A stretch of 64,000 nucleotides of DNA from Peribacillus folii. Its GTDB lineage: Bacteria > Bacillota > Bacilli > Bacillales > DSM-1321. Below are positions 16,006 through 27,352 of this stretch, in pieces. Position 1 is the first letter of the stretch. Each line of letters starts with the position of its first letter. The stretch lies in NCBI RefSeq assembly GCF_030271255.1, contig NZ_JASJOM010000009.1:1-64000 (forward strand). Direction: 5' to 3'. The translations under genes and the position numbers were made by a program. The notes beneath the pieces were generated by a model. That model saw nothing but the letters and a program-made list of their open reading frames with translations. It ran no database searches and was not told where the DNA came from.

Positions 16006-16143
16006 ACCGTACTAAAAGGGGTTTAATTTGCGAGGACCGGTTATCATGCCTGATTATTGGGGAAAATTAGGGTGACAAGGCGGCTTACCAATCTTTGTTA
16101 GTGGGTATAGCAGGAATATTAGAATTTTTTTAGGAGGATGATC

Positions 16144-17283
16144 ATGAAGGCAGTTACTTTTCAAGGGGCTAAAGATATCCAGGTGAAACAAGTTGAGGAT
16201 CCGAAACTTCAGCAAAAAGATGATATCATCGTACGAGTGACTTCGACGGCAATTTGCGGTTCCGATCTGCATATCTATCAAGGTGCATTGCCGACGCATA
16301 AGGATTACGTCATTGGCCATGAACCGATGGGAATCGTAGAAGAAGTCGGACCAGAAGTAACGAAGGTGAAAAAAGGGGACAGGATTGTTTTGCCTTTCAA
16401 TATTTCATGCGGGCACTGTTATTATTGTGAACATGATATGGAAAGTCAATGTGATAATTCCAATCCGAATGAAGCTGTGGATACAGGGGGATACTTTGGC
16501 TTTACTGAACGTTATGGAAATTATCCTGGCGGGCAGGCGGAATATTTAAGGGTCCCTTATGGGAACTTCATGCCTTTTGTCATCCCGGAGTCTTGTGAGC
16601 TTGAAGATGAGTCGCTCTTGTTCATGTCTGATGTGCTGCCGACCGCCTATTGGAGTGTAGAGAATGCCGGTGTGAAAAAAGGGGATACGGTAGCGATTCT
16701 TGGCTGTGGCCCGATTGGTTTGATGGCCCAAAAGTTCGCCTGGATGAAAGGTGCAAAGCGAGTCATTGCCATCGACAATCTTCCTTATAGGCTCAATAAG
16801 GCGAAACAGATGAATAAGGTCGAGATATATAACTTCGATGAATATAATGATATGGGCGGCTATGTAAAGGAAATCACCTCTGGCGGGGCGGATGTCGTCA
16901 TTGATTGTGTCGGAATGGATGGCAAGAAATCGACGATTGAGGCAATCGAACAAAAGCTGAAGCTTCAAGGAGGAACACTGAGTGCAATCGAGATTGCGCT
17001 TAAAGCTGTTCGGAAATTCGGCACGCTCCAGCTCACAGGCGTGTATGGATCCAAATATAATATGTTCCCGTTAGGCGATTTATTTGAACGGAACATCAAT
17101 ATTAAAATGGGACAAGCGCCGGTCATTCATTATATGCCAATGCTTTTCGAAAAAATAACCGCTGGAGAGTTCGATCCAACTGAAATCATATCCCATCGAG
17201 TGCCTCTCGAAAAAGCGGGGGAAGCCTATCAAATCTTTAACGATCATGAAGATGAATGCATTAAAGTGGTGTTAAAACCATAA
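16144..17283 (+). CDS. adhB: zinc-dependent alcohol dehydrogenase (AdhB-like)
   Basis: A 379-residue medium-chain dehydrogenase resembling B. subtilis AdhB over its full length. Catalytic zinc ligands C38 and H59-E60 (ICGSDLH, GHEPMG), structural-zinc cysteines in SCGHCYYCEHDMESQC, and the nucleotide-binding motif GCGPIG are present. It belongs to the formaldehyde-dehydrogenase-like, glutathione-independent group; the actual alcohol or aldehyde substrate is not determined. AGGAGG overlaps a first ATG at 16138, so the second ATG is the start. A terminator follows. Confidence 0.9.
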   Translation: MKAVTFQGAKDIQVKQVEDPKLQQKDDIIVRVTSTAICGSDLHIYQGALPTHKDYVIGHEPMGIVEEVGPEVTKVKKGDRIVLPFNISCGHCYYCEHDMESQCDNSNPNEAVDTGGYFGFTERYGNYPGGQAEYLRVPYGNFMPFVIPESCELEDESLLFMSDVLPTAYWSVENAGVKKGDTVAILGCGPIGLMAQKFAWMKGAKRVIAIDNLPYRLNKAKQMNKVEIYNFDEYNDMGGYVKEITSGGADVVIDCVGMDGKKSTIEAIEQKLKLQGGTLSAIEIALKAVRKFGTLQLTGVYGSKYNMFPLGDLFERNINIKMGQAPVIHYMPMLFEKITAGEFDPTEIISHRVPLEKAGEAYQIFNDHEDECIKVVLKP

Positions 17284-17294
17284 TGAAAGGTGTT

Positions 17295-17333
17295 AAAAAA
17301 AGTCCGATGCAGCCAGTGCATTGGACTTTTTTT
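17295..17333 (+). terminator. terminator after the adhB-like gene
   Basis: AAAAAAAGTCCGATGCA and TGCATTGGACTTTTTTT form a long stem with a T run. Confidence 0.85.
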
Positions 17334-17690
17334 CGTCGGTAATTTGTCAATGGAGCTGTTCCAGACTTCGACAGAGACCGTTAACAAAGGAATCATATCC
17401 TGAATGATGGGCGAAATCGCCGGGACAGGAGCATTTCCGTTCACACACAAAGACGTTTTAAGAATAAGTTTATCTTTTTTTAAGAATTTATTTAGGGGGA
17501 GTTTATAACTGGGGATTATCATGAAAGAAGTAGTAAACACCCGATCTGTAAGGAGGAACGAAATCTGTTAACTTCAGGAGCAAAATGGCCGGGTTTTATA
17601 AGCGTGCATGTAAACTCGATATTCATTTATCGTTTAGATAATGGGATATATTAAAATACACCGAAAATAAGAAATGAGGAGAAGATAAAA
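17334..17690. other. intergenic region, nothing recognised
   Basis: About 350 bases upstream of the DUF4822 gene. A 98-codon minus-strand frame (17244-17540) runs through the adhB terminator and has no ribosome site, so it is not counted. No repeats or strong promoter were found. Confidence 0.5.
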
Positions 17691-18653
17691 ATGAACAATA
17701 AAGCAAAAGCAATAACTTCAATAATGCTTGGATTCACATTATTCTTAACAGGCTGCAACACCAACACCAAAGAAAAAGATAATGAACAGAAGCAAGAACG
17801 TACCGATAAGGAAACGAGCAAGGAAGATACGTTAACTGAAGGTAAGGAAATGGCTAACACTCTTAGTAGCACAAATTGGCAGGGTACAAAAGTGTATGAC
17901 AAAAATAATAATGATTTAACGAAAGAAAATGCAAATTTCATTGGCCTAGCGAAATATGATGCAGAATCAGGGAGATATGAATTTTTTGATGCAAAGACAG
18001 GAGAAAGTCGTGGCGATAAAGGAACATTCTTCATCACCAATGATGGGAAGAAGAGAATATTAATTTCAGAATCAATGAATTATCAAGCGGTAGTTGACAT
18101 GGAAAAAATAAATAAAGATGTGTTTACTTATAAAAGAATGGGAAAAGATGCTGATGGAAAAGATGTAGAAGTATTCGTTGAGCATGTTCCATATATAGAA
18201 AAAGAGCTGTCTTTCACTGACCCTGACAAGCAGTTGGACACTACCACTGGGGATATTGTTAAAGATGTCGATGGAGATAAGATTTTAGGCAGCAGACTTT
18301 GGAATGGAACAAAGGTTTTAGATGAAGATGGTAATGATGTTACAAAGGCCAACATGAATTTTATAAGCTTGGCAAAATTTGATGACTTGACCAATGAATA
18401 TGAGTTTTTTAAGCTGGAAACAGGTGAAAGCCGCGGGGATTACGGCTACTTCGCTGTTGTTCACGATAATAAAATACGGGCCCATGTATCAATTGGCGAA
18501 AATAAATATGGTGTCGCTCTTGAGCTTACCGAACTTAATGATAAAAAATTCACGTACAAAAGAACAGGTAAAGACAATGATGGCAAGGACATAACGGTAT
18601 TCGTCGAACATGAACCGTACAAAGGCGATCTTAAACCAACATTCACTAAATGA
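17691..18653 (+). CDS. lipoprotein with two DUF4822 domains
   Basis: A 320-residue lipoprotein with lipobox LTGC (C22) and a charged linker rich in Glu, Lys and Asp. Two homologous domains of about 110 residues follow (roughly 58-170 and 198-312). Each starts with (S/L)W(Q/N)GTKV, continues NFI(G/S)LAK(Y/F)D and YEFF, has a TGESRGD motif, and ends VFVEH(V/E)PY. These are DUF4822 repeats, so the gene arose by internal duplication. It acts on the outer face of the membrane; its function is unknown. ATG follows GAGGAG. Confidence 0.85.
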   Translation: MNNKAKAITSIMLGFTLFLTGCNTNTKEKDNEQKQERTDKETSKEDTLTEGKEMANTLSSTNWQGTKVYDKNNNDLTKENANFIGLAKYDAESGRYEFFDAKTGESRGDKGTFFITNDGKKRILISESMNYQAVVDMEKINKDVFTYKRMGKDADGKDVEVFVEHVPYIEKELSFTDPDKQLDTTTGDIVKDVDGDKILGSRLWNGTKVLDEDGNDVTKANMNFISLAKFDDLTNEYEFFKLETGESRGDYGYFAVVHDNKIRAHVSIGENKYGVALELTELNDKKFTYKRTGKDNDGKDITVFVEHEPYKGDLKPTFTK

Positions 18654-18672
18654 AGGAATGCTAGCATCTAGT

Positions 18673-18711
18673 CAAAAAAGGAATGGATTTTTCCGTTCCC
18701 TTTTTGTTTTC
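18673..18711 (+). terminator. terminator after the DUF4822 gene
   Basis: AAAAAGGAA...TTCCCTTTTT hairpin with T-rich tail. Confidence 0.65.
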
Positions 18712-18907
18712 AAGAAAAGGAAAAAGAGGGTAGCTGAAATTGTTCCTGCACCAATTTCCAAATCGATAGATTATTATTCAGCAATGCCCTTTTTATGAGG
18801 AGAATCACACACCCTCTTTGAATGAGAATATCAACCACATCGCATTATTTGGTCAATAGCAAAAAAGTAGGAGAAAACAGCCTAATTAAAAGGATGGAGG
18901 TTTTGGA

Positions 18908-19360
18908 GTGGATAAATTCATGGAACGAGCAGTAGAGCTGGCGGTAGAAAATGTTCGTGAAGGCGGTCAACCTTTTGGTGCAGTACTTGTGATTCATAAC
19001 AAAATTGTAGCCGAAGGCGTTAATGAGCTGCACAAAACGTATGACAGTAGTGGTCATGCGGAATTACTGGCCATCCGGCGCGCACAGGAGCAAAATCCAA
19101 CGAATGATCTTTCCGGTTATACAATGTATGCCAGTGGGGAGCCTTGCCCGATGTGTCTAACGGCCATGTATTTTGCTGGGATCAATAAGGTTTTTTATTG
19201 TGCTTCAGTCGAGGATGCGGCAGAAGCGGGTTTAGGGAAATCTAAAAGTATATATGAGGATTTGCAAAAGACAAAGGAGGAGCGCTCAATTTCTATGATG
19301 AAAATGCCATTGACTGAAGGGAAAAACAATCCGTTACACCTTTGGAAAACGAGATCGTAG
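18908..19360 (+). CDS. nucleoside/guanine deaminase (GuaD-like)
   Basis: A 150-residue zinc deaminase of the CDA superfamily. Zinc ligands H50 (with catalytic E52 in HAE) and C80/C83 (PCPMC) are present. The C-terminal EERSI...LTEG...LW segment matches GuaD-type guanine deaminases, which convert guanine to xanthine. Translation starts at GTG, seven bases after GGAGG. It stands alone. Confidence 0.87.
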   Translation: MDKFMERAVELAVENVREGGQPFGAVLVIHNKIVAEGVNELHKTYDSSGHAELLAIRRAQEQNPTNDLSGYTMYASGEPCPMCLTAMYFAGINKVFYCASVEDAAEAGLGKSKSIYEDLQKTKEERSISMMKMPLTEGKNNPLHLWKTRS

Positions 19361-19395
19361 TCTTTTGGGGCTGGTGCCAAATCCATAATAACGAT

Positions 19396-19437
19396 AAAGT
19401 CCAATTTCTAACTGTTTTCCAGGAAATTGGGCTTTTT
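19396..19437 (+). terminator. terminator after the deaminase gene
   Basis: AAAGTCCAATTTC and GAAATTGGGCTTT stem followed by TTTTT. Confidence 0.8.
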
Positions 19438-19631
19438 ATATTTCATAGAGAAATATAGGAACTTCATGCCATTCCTCATTACGCTGTATGAGGATAAGTT
19501 ATAGCAAAAAAATGCTGGGTATCCTTTTGGCTGCTTGCATAACTGGTGCCAATTGAGCTTGAATAAGTGTTTTGGTAAGGAAAAGATCTGGATCTATTAT
19601 ATAATGTTAGTGAAAAAGGAGGGTGTTTTAG

Positions 19632-20090
19632 ATGGTATATAGTTCGGCAGCGGAACTGTGTGAAGGGTTTGAGCAGGTGTATCCTCCATTTCACGTCCAA
19701 TTGACGATGGAAATCATCGATAAGAGATTGGGACCTGTAAAGGCGAAGGCAGAGATTGCCATCAAGCCCGTTAAGTCGAAAGGATATCTTGAAGTGCTGG
19801 TGGAAGAGCTGGAATCGGAGCATATCTTCGCTGATGAAAATGGCAGTATCTATGGCAGCTTTGGGATCGATCAAAGCATTGAAATCTATGATGAAGTGCT
19901 CTCCATCATTCCGTTCGATGAGATAATCGGCAAGGGAAATTGGACTGAGCTGGTTGATGCCTCCATCAGGGTGGAGAAGCTTAAGGAACAGCTTGGAAAA
20001 GCCCTCAATGAATATCAATTCAGTGACTTGAGCGGGAAATATAAATTCAGGAAAAGATGTACGATCACCGAGCTTCATTTGATAGGTTGA
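19632..20090 (+). CDS. hypothetical protein (152 aa)
   Basis: An acidic soluble protein (MVYSSAAELCEGFEQVY...) without recognised domains, signal peptide or membrane segment. The start follows AAGGAGGG and a terminator follows the stop, so it is probably a real single gene. The function is unknown. Confidence 0.75.
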   Translation: MVYSSAAELCEGFEQVYPPFHVQLTMEIIDKRLGPVKAKAEIAIKPVKSKGYLEVLVEELESEHIFADENGSIYGSFGIDQSIEIYDEVLSIIPFDEIIGKGNWTELVDASIRVEKLKEQLGKALNEYQFSDLSGKYKFRKRCTITELHLIG

Positions 20091-20100
20091 TGGATAGATG

Positions 20101-20126
20101 GAGAAGGCAAATGCTTTCTCTTTTTC
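20101..20126 (+). terminator. terminator after the 152-aa gene
   Basis: GAGAAGGCA and TGCTTTCTC stem followed by TTTTTC. Confidence 0.7.
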
Positions 20127-20283
20127 TTATTAGATTGATGATTATTTGCGATATAACCCTGTTTGCTCTTTGTTAAAAGAAGCGAAGAAAAGGGTATCAA
20201 ATAGGAGACCAGGTAAATCTAAGGCTTTTTTTGCAATGAAGATTGCCTTTTAGTGCATAAAACACATTGGAAGAGGAGTACAT

Positions 20284-20817
20284 ATGAAAATTGGGTTGGT
20301 AAGGCATTTTAAGGTGGCGCAAGAATTCCCGACCGGGAAATCCGTATCTGCCGATGACATGAAGCAATGGTTCATCGATTATGATGCTGCGGATATCATT
20401 TATGGATCGACTTCATTGGGAAAGGCGGAATGGAAGGAATGCTATTGCAGCGATATGACAAGGGCGGTCAAGACAGCGGAACATATTTTTCCTGGCACGA
20501 TTCACTTTATGGAGGAGCTGCGGGAAATCCCTTCCCCGCCTCTTAAAGGGAAGGTGAAGCTGCCGTTCATTCTCTGGGCAATCTGGATTCGCTGCTGTTC
20601 TTTCATGAACAAGCAAACAAGGAAGGAAATCAAGCTTGCAAAGCGGAGGATCAATAAAGCTTTGGACGAGGTCTTTGCAAAGGGTGAAAGGGACGTTCTG
20701 ATCGTGAGTCATGCTGCGCTTATGGTTTATTTGAGGAAAGAGCTAATGAGACGGGGGTTCGTCGGCCCAAAATTCAGGCTTGCCAGCAACGGAATGCTGT
20801 ATGTTTTCCAAAGATGA
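20284..20817 (+). CDS. histidine phosphatase family protein
   Basis: A 177-residue member of the phosphoglycerate-mutase-like superfamily. The N-terminal catalytic motif is LVRHFKV (the Arg-His pair is kept; the usual Gly is replaced), and the second histidine lies in VSHAALM. A middle segment, CSDMTRAVKTAEHIF, matches the family. It is likely a small phosphomonoesterase; the substrate is unknown. Ribosome site GAGGAG. Confidence 0.82.
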   Translation: MKIGLVRHFKVAQEFPTGKSVSADDMKQWFIDYDAADIIYGSTSLGKAEWKECYCSDMTRAVKTAEHIFPGTIHFMEELREIPSPPLKGKVKLPFILWAIWIRCCSFMNKQTRKEIKLAKRRINKALDEVFAKGERDVLIVSHAALMVYLRKELMRRGFVGPKFRLASNGMLYVFQR

Positions 20818-20960
20818 ATAGGTTTTTAAGACTCTCCGCCGGATATTTTAGAAAGATGCAGTCATTTTCCGAATAGTTATTCATTTTCCCAAGGTTGTAG
20901 TTTATGATTGTACTAATGTAATTTTTTCGAATTCCATAATGGGGAAAGAGGTAGGATAAT

Positions 20961-21749
20961 TTGATTAAGGCTGTTTTTTTTGATTTGGATGATACGTTAC
21001 TTTGGGATCAAAAAAGCGTGAAAGAGGCTTTTGTCGCTACATGCGAAGCGGCTAGGGAGAAATATGACATAAATGCCGGCGAGCTTGAGGAAGCTGTGCG
21101 AAAGGAAGCGCGTCAGCTTTATTCTTCTTACGATACATATGCATTTACACAGATGATCGGAATCAACCCTTTTGAAGGGCTATGGGGCGATTTTAACGAT
21201 GACCATGATGAATTCCGCAAAATGGCTGAGATTGTTCCGGCTTATCGGAATGAAGCCTGGACGAAGGGCTTGAAGGCATTAGGGATCGATGACCCTGAAT
21301 TAGGCCTTGAGCTGGCAGAACGTTTTCCTGCCGAAAGGCGTAAAAAACCGTTCATCTACGAAGAGTCCTTTCAAGTGCTCGATGAACTAAAAGGGAAGTA
21401 CAAATTGCTTTTGCTGACGAATGGTTCACCACAGCTGCAGAATACCAAACTTGAAATCACACCTGAACTGGTTCCTTATTTCGATCACATCGTCATTTCG
21501 GGAGCGTTTGGACGCGGTAAACCGGATGCGTCCATTTTTGAGCACGCTTTAAAAATGATGGAGCTGGATAAGGATGAAGTATTGATGGTCGGCGATAATT
21601 TAATGACGGATATTTTGGGAGCAACCAGAGTGGGTATAAAGTCGGTCTGGATAAATCGCGAGGATAAGAAGCGGAATGAAGTGCTTCCAACCTATGAAAT
21701 CAAGCATTTGGAGGAAATCTTCCCTATCCTTGAGAAGCTGGAAGATTAA
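20961..21749 (+). CDS. HAD-family hydrolase
   Basis: A 262-residue haloacid-dehalogenase phosphatase with motif I FFDLDDT (nucleophile D8, acid D10), motif II LLLTNGS, motif III lysine in GKPD and motif [11 protein letters not shown] helical C1 cap (about 20-110) sits between motifs I and II. It resembles YsaA and related phosphatases of unknown substrate. Translation starts at TTG after GAGGTAGGA. Confidence 0.85.
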   Translation: MIKAVFFDLDDTLLWDQKSVKEAFVATCEAAREKYDINAGELEEAVRKEARQLYSSYDTYAFTQMIGINPFEGLWGDFNDDHDEFRKMAEIVPAYRNEAWTKGLKALGIDDPELGLELAERFPAERRKKPFIYEESFQVLDELKGKYKLLLLTNGSPQLQNTKLEITPELVPYFDHIVISGAFGRGKPDASIFEHALKMMELDKDEVLMVGDNLMTDILGATRVGIKSVWINREDKKRNEVLPTYEIKHLEEIFPILEKLED

Positions 21750-21872
21750 TGGCTTACATTTCAAGGCCTAATGAATCATCGGAAGAATGAAGGAAATATT
21801 AGGACTTTGAAATGATTTACAGATTGCAATGGGTGAGATATAGTTACCCTGTAATCTATTATATTGTTCAGA

Positions 21873-21968
21873 CTAGGGGTGTCCAATAAACGTTGGGCTG
21901 AGAGAGGAGCGCGAAAAGCTTCTTAACCCTCAGGACCTGATCTGGTTCATACCAGCGTGGGGAAGTTA
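21873..21968 (+). promoter_or_regulatory. TPP riboswitch (THI element)
   Basis: Conserved THI-box blocks in order: GGGGTG, GGGCTGAGAGAGG, ACCCTCAGGACCTGATCTGG, then TACCAGCGTGGGGAAG. It senses thiamin pyrophosphate and controls thiC downstream, with the terminator at 22024-22056 as expression platform. Confidence 0.95.
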
Positions 21969-22023
21969 GAATCTACTAAGCGATGACGATTCAGTTTGTC
22001 ATTTCTGTAGTCATACTAACGTT

Positions 22024-22056
22024 AGCCAGGTCTTGAATCGGAGATCTGGCTTTTTC
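22024..22056 (+). terminator. riboswitch-controlled terminator before thiC
   Basis: AGCCAG...CTGGCT stem followed by TTTTT, 63 bases before the thiC start codon. Confidence 0.8.
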
Positions 22057-22092
22057 GTGCGAAATGGATTGGATTTTGTCCTTTTTAGTTGA

Positions 22093-24092
<2,000 letters not shown>

Positions 24093-24130
24093 TGCTTCCG
24101 TTTCTGATTCTTTTCGCATGACAATGGAAA

Positions 24131-24162
24131 AGGGATAGGACCGGTCCTATCCCTCGTTTTTT
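24131..24162. terminator. bidirectional terminator
   Basis: A perfect 12-bp palindrome stem (AGGGATAGGACC and its complement) followed by TTTTTT, between converging genes. Confidence 0.85.
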
Positions 24163-24526
24163 ATTGCTTCAGCTGATTGATTTCCAGGATACAATCCTGG
24201 ATGAGGGTCACTGCCTGGCTCATGGCCGCGCCTCCTCCAAATGCCGCAGTCACCCCGATAGCTTCGAGGATTTCCTGTTCCGAACAGCCTTGATCGAGGC
24301 ATCCTTTAGTATGGTAGATGATGCAGTATTCATCTTGTGAGTACAGACTGATTCCCAATGCGATAAGCTGTTTTTCCTTCTTGGTCAATTGTCCTTCTTT
24401 AAAGCACTCTTCCGTAAAAGAATTGAATTTCTCGGCGAGATCTGGCATTTTTTCGGTAAACACACCAATCCCAGCCTTATAATCATGAAGAGCATTTTCA
24501 GTAGAATTCCTTGCTTCAAATTCCAT
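24161..24526 (-). CDS. carboxymuconolactone decarboxylase family protein (AhpD-like)
   Basis: A 121-residue all-helical protein with the active-site arrangement E66-x-C68-x3-H72 (DEYCIIYH) and a further C76. The family holds AhpD-like peroxidases and decarboxylases; with ExCxxxH it could have thiol-based redox or isomerase activity. It is one of several stand-alone members common in Bacillaceae. Confidence 0.83.
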   Translation of the reverse strand: MEFEARNSTENALHDYKAGIGVFTEKMPDLAEKFNSFTEECFKEGQLTKKEKQLIALGISLYSQDEYCIIYHTKGCLDQGCSEQEILEAIGVTAAFGGGAAMSQAVTLIQDCILEINQLKQ

Positions 24527-24633
24527 TATCCATTCAGCTCCATCCTAAATTTTATTCATCAAAAATTAGTATGAGACAAATGAGGAATGATTAATCAAGA
24601 AAATCATAGGAGTTTAGCTTTGAACCTATTTCG

Positions 24634-25416
24634 CTATATGGCAAGTGATTCCCTCGGCCTGATGGCCTTGAACCATTGGTAACAAAGGAGGAAGATAAGC
24701 ACAAGGTCAACGGCATCCCCTGCATAGTACATGAACATTCCGCCACTTTCTGCCTGTGTCCTCATGACTCCGCTCGGTGGATGGGCATAAATGTATTTCG
24801 AAAGGATGTCATGTCCTGCCAATGAGAGGGCAAACACGATCATCCGGAACTTGTAGCTGAACGGATGCGGCATGGGATCTATGTAAATCATCGAGGCGGT
24901 GAATAAATATCCGGCAAAAAACACATGAAAATGCACCAATGCATGCACAATGATAGTATGCTGCATCGCCCGATACAGATCAGTCGTGTAGAGGATCCAA
25001 AGCCCGCCGATATTGAGAATGGAGGCAATGATGGGATTGCTTACAAATCGCACTGGCCAGCTTTTCAACAATTTCGAAAGGCGTCGTGCCGATTGGATAT
25101 CCAATGTTCTAAGAGCAAGGGTGGTAGGGGCTGCGAGTACCAAGAAAATGGGTGCCAGCATTCCTAGCAGTATATGGCCGATCATGTGTGCCGTAAAGTC
25201 GATATGCGCTCGATCAGCCAAGGGGCCGGCTATTGCTGAGCCTGTACACATGACGCCAAGCACCCAAAACAAGATGCGGGATATTGGCCATTTTTTATAC
25301 CGACGGCCAGAATATACGGCAGCTCCTATATAAATCACGATAACAAGCGCGAATGCTGCCAATATCAACAAATCCGAGCCAGCACCGCTATCATGGACGT
25401 GTGCGTTATTGTGCAT
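24634..25416 (-). CDS. cytochrome c oxidase assembly factor CtaG-like membrane protein
   Basis: A 260-residue membrane protein with about seven transmembrane segments and the histidine-rich features of the CtaG/caa3 assembly family (HMIGHILLGM, HALVHFHVFFAGYLF, GHDILSKYIYAH). CtaG of Bacillus supports caa3 oxidase maturation. Here it is not next to oxidase genes but overlaps a DUF2243 gene by 11 bases. Confidence 0.85.
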   Translation of the reverse strand: MHNNAHVHDSGAGSDLLILAAFALVIVIYIGAAVYSGRRYKKWPISRILFWVLGVMCTGSAIAGPLADRAHIDFTAHMIGHILLGMLAPIFLVLAAPTTLALRTLDIQSARRLSKLLKSWPVRFVSNPIIASILNIGGLWILYTTDLYRAMQHTIIVHALVHFHVFFAGYLFTASMIYIDPMPHPFSYKFRMIVFALSLAGHDILSKYIYAHPPSGVMRTQAESGGMFMYYAGDAVDLVLIFLLCYQWFKAIRPRESLAI

Positions 25417-25924
25417 GATGGCTGTCCGCTTTCACATTTAGCGTGCTCCGCCGTGTTTGAATGATTAAGAAAATCCCGAATACAATCATTGCAGCGGCTG
25501 CAACGTTCCAAATCAAGTCATAAGGGCGAATATCGACATTGTAGCGAATTTGATGAAGGCGCATGAGCTTGTGCTGGATGATGCCGTCGTATAATTGAAA
25601 AGAACCTGCCCCAAGCAATATGCCCCCAGCCCATCTATTCAGCCACAATCCTTTCCGGCGGCGAAGATCGGCGAACATGAACAAAGATCCTATCGTTGCG
25701 AACCAACTAAGGGCATGAAACAAACCGTCCGAGACCAGCCCGATATTGGATGTGGATTTGTCATAGAAGTGATGCCAATGTAACAGTTGATGGAAGATGG
25801 CTTCATCAATGAAGGCAATCAGCCCGATGCCAAAAAGAATGCCGGACCATAAATTGCGGGACGAATGAGCATAGCGGATTTCGGCTATAGAATGATTGTT
25901 CTGATTCCTCGGTTTAAACTCCAT
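25406..25924 (-). CDS. DUF2243 membrane protein
   Basis: A 172-residue membrane protein with four predicted transmembrane segments, several histidines (AIFHQLLHWHHFYD) and the LGAGSFQLYDGIIQHKLMRLHQIRY stretch typical of DUF2243 (split here by family consensus, not exact). Start ATG after GAGGAGG. It overlaps the CtaG-like gene, and the pair recurs in bacilli, suggesting a joint role in copper or oxidase assembly. Confidence 0.82.
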   Translation of the reverse strand: MEFKPRNQNNHSIAEIRYAHSSRNLWSGILFGIGLIAFIDEAIFHQLLHWHHFYDKSTSNIGLVSDGLFHALSWFATIGSLFMFADLRRRKGLWLNRWAGGILLGAGSFQLYDGIIQHKLMRLHQIRYNVDIRPYDLIWNVAAAAMIVFGIFLIIQTRRSTLNVKADSHHAQ

Positions 25925-26207
25925 TATTATCCTCCTCAAATCATTAAAAATTCTTTATTTGTGAATATTTCCTTAATATGGTTCTTTTACTTTACCCTGT
26001 TTTGGAAGCAATAGACAGTCATATGGTCCATTTTTATGCTTCCTTATGTATCGACCTATTCAGATCAGTATTTTCAGGCCTCGATCATGAAAGGAACGGA
26101 CCGAATCATTTGCGTGTGGTTATTTTTTGGAGTAGCATAGTTTTCATCTTCTAGACAGACCATTTTAAAGAAGCTAGCCATTTAATCATAAAGGAGGAGC
26201 GATAAGC

Positions 26208-27188
26208 ATGAAAGCTGTAGTGGTAAAAAAACCAGGTGGCCCTGAGCAATTGCAGTTTCAAGAATTTTCAATGCCCAAGCCTGAAAAAGGGGAAATCTTA
26301 ATAAAGGTGAAAGCATCTGCAATCAATAGGACCGATATTGTTTCACGGGAAGGTAAATCGGGTTACATGGCCAATCCGATACTAGGAATCGAGGTTGCGG
26401 GCGAAGTAGTAGAAAAAGGGGCCGGGGTAAACATCGAATCAGGGACAAGGGTAATGGGGCTTGTGAATGGCGGCGGTTATGCAGAATATGCTGTGATGCC
26501 TGCAGACAGGGCGATGAAAATACCGGATACCCTCTCATTCGAAGAGGCGGCAGCAATTCCAGAAGTTTTCCTGACCGCGTACCAAACTTTATTTTGGTTA
26601 GGAGGATTAACGGATGAAGATACCGTATTGATTCATGCAGGCGGAAGCGGTGTCGGCACGGCAGCCATCCAATTGTCTAAAAAATTGACAAAAGCAACAA
26701 TCCTCACCACTGCAGGTTCACAGGAAAAATTGGATTTCTGCCGCTCACTGGGAGCAGATATTTGCATCAACTATAAAGAACAAGCCTTCGATGAGGAGGT
26801 ACTGAGGGCCACCACCAATCTAGGAGCGGATGTTATCCTCGATTTCATTGGAGCTTCTTATTGGGAGAGGAATCTCAAAAGCATAAAGACCGATGGACGC
26901 TGGGTATTGATCGGTATCCTTGGCGGAACTGTTGTGGAAAAAGTGAACCTTATGGAACTTCTTATAAAAAGGGTGCAGTTAAAAGGCACTTTATTGACTC
27001 CTAGGGACGATGTGTATAAGAAAGAGTTGACCGAGGAGTTCGTTTCGAGAGTGATGCCATTGTTCCTCGAAAATGAAATAAGGCCAATCGTGGATCGCGT
27101 TTTCCCTTTTGCCGAAATCCAAAAGGCCCATGAACATATGGAGGCGAATAGGAACGTAGGAAAAATCATATTGAAAGTAAATGAATGA
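26208..27188 (+). CDS. NADPH:quinone oxidoreductase family protein
   Basis: A 326-residue zinc-free medium-chain reductase. N-terminal GroES-like domain (SAINRTDIVSREG, GIEVAGEVVEKG) and nucleotide-binding domain with HAGGSGVGTAAIQ. The pattern is closest to the PIG3/Qor group that reduces quinones with NADPH. AAGGAGG precedes the ATG. It stands alone. Confidence 0.88.
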   Translation: MKAVVVKKPGGPEQLQFQEFSMPKPEKGEILIKVKASAINRTDIVSREGKSGYMANPILGIEVAGEVVEKGAGVNIESGTRVMGLVNGGGYAEYAVMPADRAMKIPDTLSFEEAAAIPEVFLTAYQTLFWLGGLTDEDTVLIHAGGSGVGTAAIQLSKKLTKATILTTAGSQEKLDFCRSLGADICINYKEQAFDEEVLRATTNLGADVILDFIGASYWERNLKSIKTDGRWVLIGILGGTVVEKVNLMELLIKRVQLKGTLLTPRDDVYKKELTEEFVSRVMPLFLENEIRPIVDRVFPFAEIQKAHEHMEANRNVGKIILKVNE

Positions 27189-27352
27189 GCCTTGCAAAGA
27201 TGACCAAGCCCTTCTCTCAACAGTGTCTGGTATAATTACTGATACATGCAGGGAGTGTCCTTTATTCCAGTACGAATGAAATGATAACGAAGCTAATAAA
27301 TATTTACAAAGCATAAACGCTTCAGCGTTGCTGACTTAAAGGAGGAAACGGC

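Noticed and set aside
17244-17540. A 98-codon minus-strand frame
   Set aside because: It reads through the adhB terminator and the adhB 3' end and has no ribosome site.
18610-18798. A 62-codon frame after the DUF4822 gene
   Set aside because: It starts inside the lipoprotein gene in another frame and passes through its terminator.
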